A stretch of 64,000 bases of DNA, taken from contig QPMI01000641.1 in NCBI GenBank assembly GCA_004431415.1, positions 114,079-178,078 of the forward strand. The letters are read 5' to 3'. The notes under the pieces are model-generated. The model saw only the letters and a program-made list of their open reading frames with translations, had not been told where the DNA came from and did no database searches. The position numbers and the translations under genes are program-made. The number at the start of each line of letters is the position of its first letter. Within the stretch, counting starts at the first letter, position 1. This DNA is from Cyanophora paradoxa. Its lineage: Eukaryota; Glaucocystophyceae; Cyanophorales; Cyanophoraceae. Shown piece by piece: positions 19,898 through 29,707 of this stretch.

Positions 19898-20968
19898 TTA
19901 TGTAGCACTAACAAGATCACAAGAAAGATAGTATCTGATATCAAATTGAAGAGTGGCACCAGAACTATTGCGCATATCAAAGGAGTCACCTTGAATAAGA
20001 GAAAGTAAAACTTCAAATGAAATTGGAGTTACAAATGTATTAGAAATCCCCGCGGACGGCATTGAAACTCTTGTTTGGAGGGTTGTAGGATTTCCATTTA
20101 AATAAATGCTGGTAGCAATATGAGTATAAGAGGTTGTGCCAGCTCTCATGCATGCAAAGAACACCCTATATACTCCGGAAACAGGAGCTGTAAATTTTGT
20201 GGATGCAAAGTTTCCCTCATTGTTTACAAAATAAGCTCCACCTGTAAAGGAAAATGCTGTTGCAGTGTTAAGTATTACTGTCCCTGTCATACCAGGAGCT
20301 TGTCTTGATATATTCATTCTTGGACAATAGGTTCGTTTCAGACCACTATTTTCCGGGATTGTGATTACATTCAGATCTGTTATTGTCTTTTCGAGAGTGA
20401 AAATGGTATCTCCGTTTCGTTTGTAATTCATATTCACATTTGTCCCATTGTCTATCTCAGGTGTTTGAACTCTTGTGGTTGCTTTTCGAGTTTCAACGCT
20501 AACAGTTCCCGAGAGTCCGCCATTGAAGGTCATCAATCCTGTAAATGAACTTGTTCCATTCACATTAAATTGATTTGCTGTGACAGTCCCCACCACAATT
20601 GCTCCATCACCAATGTATGCCCCTCCACTCTTGACCACAAGAGCCGAGTTATTACTTGTGTTATCAAAAGTAACTATCTTTGCTGTGGTGAATCCACCCA
20701 CATTATCATATATTGCTGAATCGGGGACTACCTGCCCTGCTTGAACTTGATTTTTATTCGAGATTATAATGCCTGTGGTTCTAATCTTGCCTCCATTTCG
20801 ATCACATCGAATTTCTTTGACTCTGAGTATACTATTCTCTGTGAAAGAGGTATTGCTTGAAGTTTCTGTGGAAATATACTCAGGGGTTGAATCAACTACT
20901 CCATGAGAGGTGCTGTGAAGTGATTTTGCGGCGAGTTCATAGTTTGGGATTTCTAATAGAGAGGTCAT
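19898..20968 (-). CDS. Fibre-like virion protein with C1q-like head, paralogue 4
   Basis: 356 aa from the ATG at 20968 (MTSLLEIPNYELAAKSLHST). A longer frame to 21040 would overlap the end of the giant fibre gene and is less likely. It has the same N-terminal module as paralogue 3 (VKEIRCDRNGGKIRTTGI, SGGAYIGDGAIVVG) and a C1q-like end (YFVNNEGNFASTKFTAPVSG, VYRVFFACMRAGT). It lies 19 bp downstream of the giant fibre gene. Paralogues 3 and 4 are the closest pair in the family. Confidence 0.68.
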   Translation of the reverse strand: MTSLLEIPNYELAAKSLHSTSHGVVDSTPEYISTETSSNTSFTENSILRVKEIRCDRNGGKIRTTGIIISNKNQVQAGQVVPDSAIYDNVGGFTTAKIVTFDNTSNNSALVVKSGGAYIGDGAIVVGTVTANQFNVNGTSSFTGLMTFNGGLSGTVSVETRKATTRVQTPEIDNGTNVNMNYKRNGDTIFTLEKTITDLNVITIPENSGLKRTYCPRMNISRQAPGMTGTVILNTATAFSFTGGAYFVNNEGNFASTKFTAPVSGVYRVFFACMRAGTTSYTHIATSIYLNGNPTTLQTRVSMPSAGISNTFVTPISFEVLLSLIQGDSFDMRNSSGATLQFDIRYYLSCDLVSAT

Positions 20969-20987
20969 CTTTATAATTACGAAATAG

Positions 20988-23900
20988 TTAAATTGCGACA
21001 GCAATGTAATGAATTGTAACTGGAAATCCTGGTCTGTCAAAAGAACTTAATGGAACTATGCCAAGCTCACAAGTGAAATAGCTACTGTAAACTTGTTTAA
21101 GCCTAACATACATTCGATAGTAGTAGGCTGTCTCATTGTGTTGTATACCAGTTGTTACAATAGGAGGGTTAGCAAAGCTGCTGTTGAAATTAATAGTGAG
21201 GTTAAACCTATGGTCAGGATTTGCCCAAAGATAAGGAGTAGTGTAAACATACGTTCCTGCTTGGATTTTCCCATTAAAATACGCATTGAGTTGACTGGAT
21301 AGATCCGCTTCTGTAATGCATCTACTGATAGTCTGATTATTTGAAGGGTTCATAGCATAAAAGTTTCTTGCATAGGCATTTCCACGAACAAGTAAGGTTT
21401 TATCGAAGTAATTTTGCGAATTGTGGAAAAACCATGTTTCATCAAACATAGGTCCTGCTGGTTCTACAATCTGACCTGATCCTACATACATTGTGTTGTT
21501 CGCTCTGATGGTGGTAGCTGTAAAGGGATCGAGGGTGGGTTTATTGGTCAGGTCATTGTAGTTGCCCGAAAAAATCGCTGGTTTGTTATAAATATCTGTA
21601 TTCCAATCATGAGTGTGTGCAAAATCTGTAATCTCTGCCTTTGTGTGGGTGTGACCTACATACGCAACATTTCCAAGATCTGTAATCTCTGCCTTAGTGT
21701 GGGTGTGCCCAACATATGCAACATTTCCAAGATCTAGAATCTCTGATTTAACATGAGTGTGGGCGAAATTCGTAATATCTGCTCGGGTGTGATAGTGTGC
21801 AAAATCTGTTATTTGGGACTTGGTGTGAGTGTGTGCGAAATCTGTAATCTCTGCTCTTGTGTGGGTGTGGGATCTATTATTAAGATCGAGGAAACTCCCG
21901 AAAATGCAACAGGGTGTAGATTCGCCGCAGTAGGTTTGTTAATAAGATCATTATAGTCTCCTGAGAACGAAACGGTTTTCAGTTCACCCCTTCCTACATA
22001 ATCCGAAGGGAGATCGATTTTGATGGGCATGATAGCAGGATCAATAGGAATTTCGTATTCGGCTCCTGGGTGAATCACAGGGAAGACTTGATCATTTTCA
22101 GTGTGAACAAAAAGTTGTCGGCAGTCACTGTTCCGTCAATAGTTCCTCCTGTCAAGGGAAGGTAATTTCCTGTCACAGCTAGACCTGCAATAACTAATGC
22201 GAGCTCTGCTTCGTCTACGTAGTTTTGGGCTTGAAGATAATCCTCTGTAACCACTCTGGATATTGTCTCGTTGTGAATGTTCTTTGCTGCTGCCCTCTGA
22301 TTTATTTCTAAAACTCCCTCGCCAACTCCACCATTATAATTCGTTTTAATCCATGCTATTTCACATTTTTTATAATCGTCTCGGTTTCCAATTAAAGCTT
22401 CGGGTAAAAGGCGTTCACGGCTAAATACCAATTTCGGTCTCGATGAATCTAAATCGCTAACATCTGTTACATTAATCTGGATTGCAGAATGAAAATCAGC
22501 ATGGGAGAGAGGATCTAACGGCAGTGAAGGCAAAGGAGGTAGAACAGATGTCATTTCGATGTCAGAGGCGTAGTAGTTTGTGACATAAATACTTGGGAAC
22601 GTGTCCTGCAAACCGATATTCCCGCCAGCAGCAACTATCTCCATTCCACGGGGAATCCTTATAAACAAAGAGCCTGACATGTCAGTGTTAGCACGAATTC
22701 CCTGCCTGTGGACATAGTGGTCATTCAAATATAACCTTTCAGGGGTGTTAATTGATTTGTAGAGAGAGACAGCTAGTGTGACAGGAAGCTCAATCTTTGC
22801 GAACTCGGGCTGCTCATCTATTTCGCTCCAAATGTGTCTGTGATCTTCCGGTGGAAATTCAAGCGGAACATTATCAAGGTCACCCCAGTCGTGTCTATGA
22901 TCCTCTGGAGGAAATTTAAGCGGTTTATTATCGATATCATCCCAGTCGTGTCTATGATCTTCTGGTGGAAATTGCAACGGTTTATTATCGATTTCATCCC
23001 AGTTATGTCTGTGATCTTCCGGTGGAAAATTCTCAGGTTTGTTGTTAATAGATTCCCAGTCCACTGTGAACTCCAAGGGGAAGAAAATAGGATCAAAGCC
23101 GTCTGGAAGCAGCTGCTCATGCGGAATCACAGGCTGCTCGTACTCGAGTTCTTGAACATCTAAGCCATCAGGAAGTAACTGCTCTTCCGGCTCTGTGTAC
23201 ATCTCGAGTGGAAAAACTTCTATATCAGGCGGTAGGTATTCTTCATGCGGATGCTTATAGGGTTCAATCACTGGGCGATTCCTGACAGCCTCCCACGATA
23301 TAATATTTTGACCAAATGGGATTGTTTCATCAGCAACTCGCTCTCGACCTGGTCCATCCGGGATTGGCGGCTTTGGTAACCCTGGAAGAGGCGGTATAGG
23401 TGGTATAGGGACAATAGGTCCGAAGTAGTAGTTGAAAATGTTGATCACCTCCTCTTCAGTGCTAACCTTCTTACCATCCTGATAAATATTAGTTCCATGA
23501 ATATTTCTCCACTGCCTGGTGCGAAGCCCTAGGTCATATCTATCATGCAATGCGGGGAGCAGGTGCCTGTCAGCCTCAATCAAGATAGAGCCAAAGGTGC
23601 ATCCAGGAATATCTAACCTGGTGGCTGGCTCGGTATCGATTTGATTAACATCGAAACCGTACAAAATATTTGTCTCTCTTGCAGCAGTATATAGTAAATC
23701 CCAGGGAAACGGCTGAATTTGTGATGCTAGCACTGATATTCCTGCATCTTCACCAAGGAGAATTCTCCCTGTAATTTGGGCCGCAGTTTTGTTTGTGACA
23801 TCATTGGATTCATCAATTAGACGTAGAGCTGATGTGTGGACCCCTCTATCATTTTGGAGCCTAAAGATTAATCTACCAGAATCATATTTGGAAACTGTGC

Positions 23901-24186
23901 CTGAGGAGGCAATTCGCAGGTGCCGCGGCAACGCCCTGGATCCGATTATTTCAGCAACATAATTCTCAGCTGGACCCAGACAAAATCTCTGTGCGATATT
24001 TGGGGCACCGACGTGTGAATTGCGCAGAATTAATGCAGCTGGTCGATTAAACTCGGTCCTGTGGATGTCACGATCAGCATTGTAGTCAGCCAAGATGCTT
24101 CCGAAAACGCGAATATTTATATGTCGATCATCCACGAGATCTGGAGCTTTACGAAGTGGCACTGGCTTCTTCAAGATGTAGGACAT
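20988..24186 (-). pseudogene. Giant tail-fibre-like protein with HTH/NKP repeats and H-type lectin end; two frameshifts
   Basis: Three consecutive frames form one gene: 24186-22075 (703 codons), 22078-21809 and 21491-20988 with its upstream extension. Frame changes occur near 22113 (run of five T on the minus strand) and near 21899 (run of three G). One extra base at each would make 3201 bases = 1067 codons, so these are either recent mutations or homopolymer errors in the assembly. N-terminal virion-attachment region, Pro-rich linker (PIPPIPPLPGLPKPP), repeats of PPEDHRHxWxxIDNKP, then SGxYNDLxNKP and many HTHTKAEITDF repeats typical of phage tail fibres. The C-terminus (FNSSFANPPIVTTGIQ .. 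FTCELGIVPL .. HYIAVAI) has the H-type lectin pattern. Likely host-surface glycan binding. Confidence 0.82.
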
Positions 24187-24210
24187 TTTTATATAAGCCC
24201 CCTTTTAAAA

Positions 24211-25695
24211 ATGAAGGTCATTCTCTCACTATCAGGTGGAGGTGCTCGTGGAATAGTCATAGCCCGAATTCTACAGCGGATTGAGGCGATTACTGGGAAA
24301 GCAATACCACAGCTGTTTGATTTCTTTGCAGGCACCTCAACAGGGGCAATAATAGCGGCCGGATTGGCGATCCCATCAACTCCAGGCTCTGTTCTTGCTT
24401 ACCGATATTCTGCAGGTGATATCTTGAGTCTCTACCAGACGAACCTGCCAACAATATTTGCAAATCCAAGATCACTGACAAGCTTGCTCTCAGGCAGCCG
24501 CTATGATGCAAACCCTCTGGAGTCGGTGCTCACAGACGTTGCCCTGGACTACACAATTGCAGAATCGACCAAAGACATATTAATTACAGCGTTTGATACA
24601 GTTCGGATGCAGCCCGTAGTTTTCACCAAAGATGGGCCATACTCGAGCACGCTGATTCGTGATGCAGTTAGAGCATCTTCTGCAGCGCCAACATTCTTTC
24701 CACCGAAGGTTCTAGGGGACAAAAACCTTGTTGACGGGGCAATTGCCTGTTTGAATAATCCATCAGTTGCTGCACTCAGCCACGCCAGTAAAATTTACGA
24801 TGCAGAAGATCCAATTGTTCTTGTGAGCATTAGCTGTGGTGAAGTCCAAGCCAGTGAGCAATTGACTGCAGGCTTTTCGAATTCGGAGACGTCAGGCTGG
24901 GGCGCTCTGGGCTGGATCCTATCCCTCTCAGGCAGCCCAATAATTTCTATGCTAATGGCTGGTAGCGAGCTGGAATCCCACTTTCAAATGCAGGAGCTGC
25001 TTCCAGTTGATGCAGATAGGAATCTCACTAGATACTGGCGTTTAAGTGTTCCGCTGCCAGCTGCAGTCATGAGCAAGCTTGATGATGCCTCTCCATCGAA
25101 TATTTCTTATTTGATTTCCACAACTGACTTATGGCTGAAACAAATCGAAATAAATGCTAAAATAAATGCACTCTGCAGCTTTCTATTGGCGAACTACGAC
25201 CTACTGAACGATGAGAGACTTATCATATCGTCTACTTTAACAGTTGAGCCTCCATTTGATGTCAACTGGTTTATAATTCCAGATGCGAATATCACAAGCA
25301 ACGACTTTGAGGAATTGCACCCACCTTCTCATGTGCGACCCAACTCTACAGGGTTTCAGGGGGGAACATTACCTAATCCCTGGATCAAAGTCGAGTTTTC
25401 CAAGCCTTTTGAGCTACATCAAATCATTATGTATGGGCCAGCCTTTGCTGCCGGAGTCCTATTTAATTTCAGCATTCTGACCAACTTAGGATATGTCCAA
25501 GATGGGAGGCTTTTTGAAAATACGGTCCTAGCAAATGTGCTTGCTGCAAACCCATCTATGACAGGCTTTGATCTAATGCATAGTGACTCGCATTTGATCA
25601 CCCCACAGGTTTATAACTATGTGCAAATTATAACAAACGAATTTATAAATGTGAATGCATTCCGGCTTGATTTCCGGGGACGTTACATTAATTAG
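24211..25695 (+). CDS. Patatin-like phospholipase with C-terminal beta-rich domain
   Basis: 494 aa from the ATG at 24211. A start at 24061 would overlap the divergent fibre gene and is rejected. Patatin core: oxyanion-hole motif LSGGGARGIV at residues 6-15, nucleophile elbow GTSTG around residue 46, and catalytic Asp in VDGAIA around 176, all intact. This predicts hydrolysis of membrane phospholipids or other acyl lipids. The last 150 residues (HPPSHVRPNSTGFQGG.., YVQIITNEFINVNAFRLDFRG) resemble a galactose-binding or discoidin-like beta sandwich. It is divergently transcribed from the giant fibre gene, 24 bp apart. In an element full of surface-binding proteins a role in membrane passage during entry or exit is attractive but unproven. 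Confidence 0.85.
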   Translation: MKVILSLSGGGARGIVIARILQRIEAITGKAIPQLFDFFAGTSTGAIIAAGLAIPSTPGSVLAYRYSAGDILSLYQTNLPTIFANPRSLTSLLSGSRYDANPLESVLTDVALDYTIAESTKDILITAFDTVRMQPVVFTKDGPYSSTLIRDAVRASSAAPTFFPPKVLGDKNLVDGAIACLNNPSVAALSHASKIYDAEDPIVLVSISCGEVQASEQLTAGFSNSETSGWGALGWILSLSGSPIISMLMAGSELESHFQMQELLPVDADRNLTRYWRLSVPLPAAVMSKLDDASPSNISYLISTTDLWLKQIEINAKINALCSFLLANYDLLNDERLIISSTLTVEPPFDVNWFIIPDANITSNDFEELHPPSHVRPNSTGFQGGTLPNPWIKVEFSKPFELHQIIMYGPAFAAGVLFNFSILTNLGYVQDGRLFENTVLANVLAANPSMTGFDLMHSDSHLITPQVYNYVQIITNEFINVNAFRLDFRGRYIN

Positions 25696-26050
25696 GCGGC
25701 GGCATGAATGCCCAGGAAATCAGAGAGAGTCCAAGACGTGTTGGAATAGTTCTGCCAGATTTATCTTTCTCCCAAAATGGTGCTCCATTACGCCCTCCCA
25801 GTCGCCTCTTAATGTAATTCTCTCTTCGCTGATACCAAGTTTGGGCGCCGCCGAGGCTGCTTGTCTGCCGACTGTTTTTGGTTGCGAGCTCCTTTTTGAT
25901 TCCGTCAGGACCAAATCGGCGGTAAGCTTGCAAAAATCCTATGCTCGTTTGCGTGCTTGGCTTATCTCCAATAGCAACTAGTGATACGTTTTTATCCCGC
26001 ATCAACTGCAAGTACTTTTCAATATGAGCTAAAGGCATTAATTGAAACAT
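25688..26050 (-). CDS. Hypothetical basic protein
   Basis: 120 aa, not recognised with confidence. Begins MFQLMPLAHIEKYLQLMRDK. The second half is basic and aromatic (WYQRRENYIKRRLGG, TRLGLSLISWAFMP), a layout seen in small proteins of large DNA viruses, but I cannot name the family. Convergent with the lipase gene, overlapping it by 8 bp, and downstream of a penton-family gene on the same strand. Confidence 0.5.
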   Translation of the reverse strand: MFQLMPLAHIEKYLQLMRDKNVSLVAIGDKPSTQTSIGFLQAYRRFGPDGIKKELATKNSRQTSSLGGAQTWYQRRENYIKRRLGGRNGAPFWEKDKSGRTIPTRLGLSLISWAFMPPPN

Positions 26051-26130
26051 AGTTATATATATTCATGCAAGAAATTCGGTGACTCGCTCAGTACAGCTCA
26101 GTGCAAAGCCAAGAAGGCGAAAACCAAGAT

Positions 26131-26154
26131 GGGCATTCTTGCCCTTCGGGCTCC
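26131..26154. terminator. Hairpin element downstream of the minus-strand penton-family gene
   Basis: GGGCATTCTTGCCC followed at once by GCCCTTCGGGC: two overlapping stem-loops sharing the GCCC strand. An almost identical block (AAGATGGGCATCCTTGCCC, then TTCGGGC) lies at 28136-28161 downstream of the other penton gene. Its position after coding ends suggests a transcript 3'-end signal. Confidence 0.5.
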
Positions 26155-26169
26155 TTAGGCGCAGCGTCG

Positions 26170-27114
26170 CTACTCGTCTGCGACCCTTCGGCTTGCACTG
26201 GTAATAAACTGCAGTTCACCAGACCAAGGCAGGCCGTTCAGTGATACATCATCACCATCTCTGTCTACAATGCGCAGTCGCAAGGAAGTCAACACAAGAC
26301 GCTCTTCGATGGGGATCCATTCGCCGTTGTGATCCTGATTTATGTAAACGAACTTGCCAACGTCCTGGCTCATTTGAATTCGAGCAAGCCCATAATTGCA
26401 CATTGTTTTGGCCCCACGGCGAAGCTTTGAAGCAAATGGTCGAAGCTCTTCACAGACTAGGAATAGATACTGTTCGCTGTTCATGTCAATTATCTTTGGA
26501 AATTCGACAGCATAGCCAAGTGGCTCACTCCGCATTCTTTCGGTGAAATCAACGCCATATTCAGGGTGTGAAGGTGTTACTGGAATGCCAGCAACCTCGA
26601 GATATCGCTCAGCTGCAGTTACTGATCTTTGCCCTCCTTCAATCACGATAGGAGACAGCTGGAGGGGCTCATTTCGGTTCAGCCCTAGCAGATTCGATAG
26701 AGCTTTGAACTGGCAGGTCACTGTGCAGGAACGGTTGCAATAGGCAGACATCTTCAGTGTCTCTGGGTCCCGAAACAATTTGAAATATGCTATTACGATT
26801 CCCCCCAGTTCAAACTTAAACGATAGGCCAAAGTTGTAAAGATCTGTTTCGCCCATATTTGCAGTAGTAATTATACCAGGCTCAAAAACTGCCAGATTTT
26901 CCGTCCAAATGTTGGGGAAGGTGATCGAAAGATACTCATCTTTAATGCTCGTGTAAAGGCTATTTGCGAACTCACACTGGGTAAGTCGAACAGCAACTGG
27001 ATTGATTATAGGTTCATTTATTTCTAGCACAAAGTTTGCCTCTGAATCGATTGGCCTTCTGTCTCTACTGTCAAAGCTGAGCCTGGCGCAGCGTCGATGC
27101 TTGTCTTCGACCAT
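26170..27114 (-). CDS. Penton-family minor capsid protein 1 of element C
   Basis: 314 aa. The N-terminus LSFDSRDRRPIDSEANFVLE, followed by INPVAVRLTQCEFANSLY, matches the pattern of the A and B pentons (NIDSRDR..PTNF.Y.L..AI..V.A.RV.NFE). Beta-rich throughout with no membrane segment. It is divergently transcribed from a second protein of the same general family, 27 bp between starts. Two such proteins suggest either a vertex protein plus an internal or second vertex component, or a heteromeric penton. Confidence 0.65.
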   Translation of the reverse strand: MVEDKHRRCARLSFDSRDRRPIDSEANFVLEINEPIINPVAVRLTQCEFANSLYTSIKDEYLSITFPNIWTENLAVFEPGIITTANMGETDLYNFGLSFKFELGGIVIAYFKLFRDPETLKMSAYCNRSCTVTCQFKALSNLLGLNRNEPLQLSPIVIEGGQRSVTAAERYLEVAGIPVTPSHPEYGVDFTERMRSEPLGYAVEFPKIIDMNSEQYLFLVCEELRPFASKLRRGAKTMCNYGLARIQMSQDVGKFVYINQDHNGEWIPIEERLVLTSLRLRIVDRDGDDVSLNGLPWSGELQFITSASRRVADE

Positions 27115-27141
27115 TTTTATTCTCTAACTGATATAAAAAAG

Positions 27142-28098
27142 ATGCCGACGGACTACGTCTGCATTGCAAGCCACCAAGCGGATGAGCTGACATCCACCTC
27201 AAAATTTAAAGTAAGACTGCCTAAAGTTTATCAGGATGTAAAAGCCGTGCGCCTGGTATCTGCTGAGATCCCCAACACAATGAGCACAGTTGATGCACTC
27301 GATCCAGCAGAGGATTTAGTGTTTGACACCTATATATATTGGTGCAAATATGATCCTGCAAATGAGGGACCCGACCCACCTCAGCCAGGTTTTGGAGCGT
27401 GGAATAACATTGCAATTCCACCTGGAAATTACGACGTCACCTCGCTTGTGACAAATATAAACCAAAGGTTGACGGGGACTGGTCTCACGTGCACGTATAA
27501 TTCAGCGGTTAAATTAATAGGGTTCACAGCTAACTTCGAGTTCTTTATTGCTCTGATGTTGCCAACGAACCAGGGTGGGCGGGAAGTCAGAAACTACCAG
27601 GCCGTTGCAAGGGCTCAGCGAACTGCAAAGCTGCTAGGCTTGCGATCAATTCTACCGATTCGGTCTAAGGATTTAACTGTCGATATTCAATATATAGAGG
27701 GCGCTTATGAACCCGATGTCACTCCCGATGATCATGTGCTACTTCGCATTCCTGAAATTGGTGACCTTGTCAGTATGCCAAATACTTCAATTCCTGGCTT
27801 CTTCTCAAAGCTCAGCATTCCAAGCGCCCTCCGTCCTGGTGAGACAGCCTACTACGATTCAACTGAAGCAACTCCTTTGTATAAGTATGTTTATTCAAAG
27901 CTGGACCTCTACTCTGTGACTATTGAGATATACGATTTTATGCAGCGAATCGCTGATTTAAATGGAGCTCCTGTGTCATTTATTCTCGAAATTCGTTATG
28001 GTCCTGACGAACCCAATGGTGATGTTGTCTACGAACTTGCAAAACTTCAGCTCCAGAAAAGGTCAAAGACATATCCTTGGATCAATTCGTCAAACTGA
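27142..28098 (+). CDS. Penton-family minor capsid protein 2 of element C
   Basis: 318 aa from the ATG at 27142 (MPTDYVCIASHQADELTSTS). A frame start at 27097 would run into the coding region of the divergent gene. Family-like N-terminal pattern: 'SKFKVRLPKVYQDVKAVRL' then VSAEIPNTM, with no SRDR motif (ASHQADE in its place). Beta-rich. Followed by an intergenic hairpin and the MCP gene on the same strand. The assignment is weaker than for its partner and rests on the strand pattern and position. Confidence 0.6.
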   Translation: MPTDYVCIASHQADELTSTSKFKVRLPKVYQDVKAVRLVSAEIPNTMSTVDALDPAEDLVFDTYIYWCKYDPANEGPDPPQPGFGAWNNIAIPPGNYDVTSLVTNINQRLTGTGLTCTYNSAVKLIGFTANFEFFIALMLPTNQGGREVRNYQAVARAQRTAKLLGLRSILPIRSKDLTVDIQYIEGAYEPDVTPDDHVLLRIPEIGDLVSMPNTSIPGFFSKLSIPSALRPGETAYYDSTEATPLYKYVYSKLDLYSVTIEIYDFMQRIADLNGAPVSFILEIRYGPDEPNGDVVYELAKLQLQKRSKTYPWINSSN

Positions 28099-28140
28099 GT
28101 CTTGGTGAAGCGGGCGGAGCCAGAAGGCGGAAGCCAAGAT

Positions 28141-28161
28141 GGGCATCCTTGCCCTTCGGGC
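28141..28161. terminator. Hairpin element downstream of penton 2 gene
   Basis: GGGCATCCTTGCCC plus GCCCTTCGGGC, a near copy of the hairpin at 26131. It lies between the penton 2 stop and the MCP start. It may mark the 3' end of the upstream transcript. Confidence 0.5.
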
Positions 28162-28210
28162 CCCTGACTTCGTCCAGAATTATTTTCTTTCACTGCAATT
28201 ATATACTTCG

Positions 28211-29599
28211 ATGGATGTTACTCAGAATTTGCAGCGGCTCGGCCTCAAAGAGCTCCTCACCACACCTCAGGAAGCGAAGGACTTCTTCATGAACAACGAG
28301 CTTATGTTAGGTCTAACGAGCCAAACCAAGCCTGTTCGTGTTGTTGTCAACCCAAGCAATGACTATGGAGACTGCTTCGGAAAGAGGGTTACTTATTTCC
28401 TGCCCCGATACAATTTCCTTCAGGGACTCGAACTCCAGTTTACCCTTCCCGAGCTGACAGCATTTACTGGTGACACTGACCTGGTTCGCACTGGTTATTT
28501 GCGATCGGTTGGTGCTCTCGTAAAGCGAATCGAAATCAAATATGCTTCCTACAGCTACATTGTCCCCGAGGACTGGCTTGTTCACAGCGCACTGATTTAC
28601 AATGATGATGCTCAGCTTAAAAAGAAGTACCGATCCGGTGGCTGGCTCCATGGAACACCACCTCAGGGGAGCAATCGCACTGGAGGTATTTTCAGTGTAA
28701 AAATCCCCTGTCCCTGGGAGGGTTCTGTGCTTCCGATTGGTGCTCTATCTGGCGAGGTTTCCGTCGAGGTTTGGTTCCGTGATCGTGCCCAGGGCTTCGT
28801 CGAAACCAGCTATGGTGGTAGGTTTGTAACAGAATATGCCATAGGCGGTGATGCTTCTAAAGAAGATGGACTTGGGAGCGTGGGAGCTGCTGCTGCATCC
28901 CCTGCAAACATCGGCCAGAATATAACTCCCAATGTTCTCAGTGTCACCCCTGCCAATCCGGAGCTTTCGAATCCAAAGATTATTGCTCATTGCATCAACG
29001 TTGATGAGGCCACTTTTGCCCAGGTGATTGAGAAAGTCAAAACGTCTGGAATCGCAATTCCCGCTACCGATGTCGGCTGGGTTGATGCTGATTCAATTAC
29101 TTATGCTGGTGCTGGTGCGCCCACCCGAATTAATCTGTCTCAAATCAGTGGACTTTGTTACGGCCTATTCGTTAGCATTCGCAAGCAGCCAAACATGAAC
29201 CAAACTGATGGAAAACACAGTGTCCTCAAAACCGAGGCTAATGCTCGCGATATTACTATTTCCTGCGAATTGAATGGACAGCGGCTTTATTCAAATGAGC
29301 CTGTTCCTCTATTGCAAGGTGCTGAACTCATCGCTGATGTCTTCAAGTGCTCCAATCTCGACGCACCCCTTAATCGGTATGTTCTGACTGGATTGCCATT
29401 TTGCATTAGTGGGGATAAATCGATTCGAAATGCTGCTCAAACTGGTTTCGTAGATCTGACGAACTCCAGCAGCTGCTTCCTGAATATCATGAACCCTGCT
29501 GCGTATGATGCTAACAACAAGATTTACGTCCAAATTCGCGCTCTCCTTCACACTGTCCTAATTGTTGATGCTGCGGGACTGCGGAAAGTTAATCTCTAG
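28211..29599 (+). CDS. Major capsid protein of element C
   Basis: 462 aa from the ATG at 28211 (MDVTQNLQRLGLKELLTTPQ). Recognised by the shared 'LKELL.TP' start also seen in the A and B MCPs, the sequence KRVTYFLPRYNFLQGLELQF (compare 'TAYFDLPRKQLLSGVSLYF' in A), and FVEVSVEVWFRDR-like and HSVL-type strands later on. It is a double-jelly-roll MCP by family inference and should build the pseudo-hexagonal capsid lattice. Upstream is the AT-rich stretch AATTATATACTTCG. The packaging ATPase follows on the same strand, as is usual in this group. Confidence 0.85.
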   Translation: MDVTQNLQRLGLKELLTTPQEAKDFFMNNELMLGLTSQTKPVRVVVNPSNDYGDCFGKRVTYFLPRYNFLQGLELQFTLPELTAFTGDTDLVRTGYLRSVGALVKRIEIKYASYSYIVPEDWLVHSALIYNDDAQLKKKYRSGGWLHGTPPQGSNRTGGIFSVKIPCPWEGSVLPIGALSGEVSVEVWFRDRAQGFVETSYGGRFVTEYAIGGDASKEDGLGSVGAAAASPANIGQNITPNVLSVTPANPELSNPKIIAHCINVDEATFAQVIEKVKTSGIAIPATDVGWVDADSITYAGAGAPTRINLSQISGLCYGLFVSIRKQPNMNQTDGKHSVLKTEANARDITISCELNGQRLYSNEPVPLLQGAELIADVFKCSNLDAPLNRYVLTGLPFCISGDKSIRNAAQTGFVDLTNSSSCFLNIMNPAAYDANNKIYVQIRALLHTVLIVDAAGLRKVNL

Positions 29600-29629
29600 T
29601 CACAGTGTCGCCAGACAAGCCGAAGGCAA

Positions 29630-29646
29630 GGAGCCTTCTTGGCTCC
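29630..29646. terminator. Hairpin downstream of the MCP gene of C
   Basis: GGAGCC-TTCTT-GGCTCC, a perfect 6-bp stem 30 bases after the MCP stop. Comparable in place to the hairpins at 26131 and 28141 though different in sequence. Confidence 0.5.
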
Positions 29647-29707
29647 GCACTGACTCGCCTGCGGTCGCGGTTGTGTTTGCCTGCGAATATCAATAGTTAA
29701 TTTTTTG

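Noticed and set aside
20968-21040. Upstream start for fibre paralogue 4
   Set aside because: It would overlap the end of the giant fibre gene; the ATG at 20968 gives the family's usual N-terminus.
24061-24210. Longer N-terminus of the lipase
   Set aside because: It overlaps the divergent fibre gene; the patatin motif starts a few residues after the ATG at 24211.
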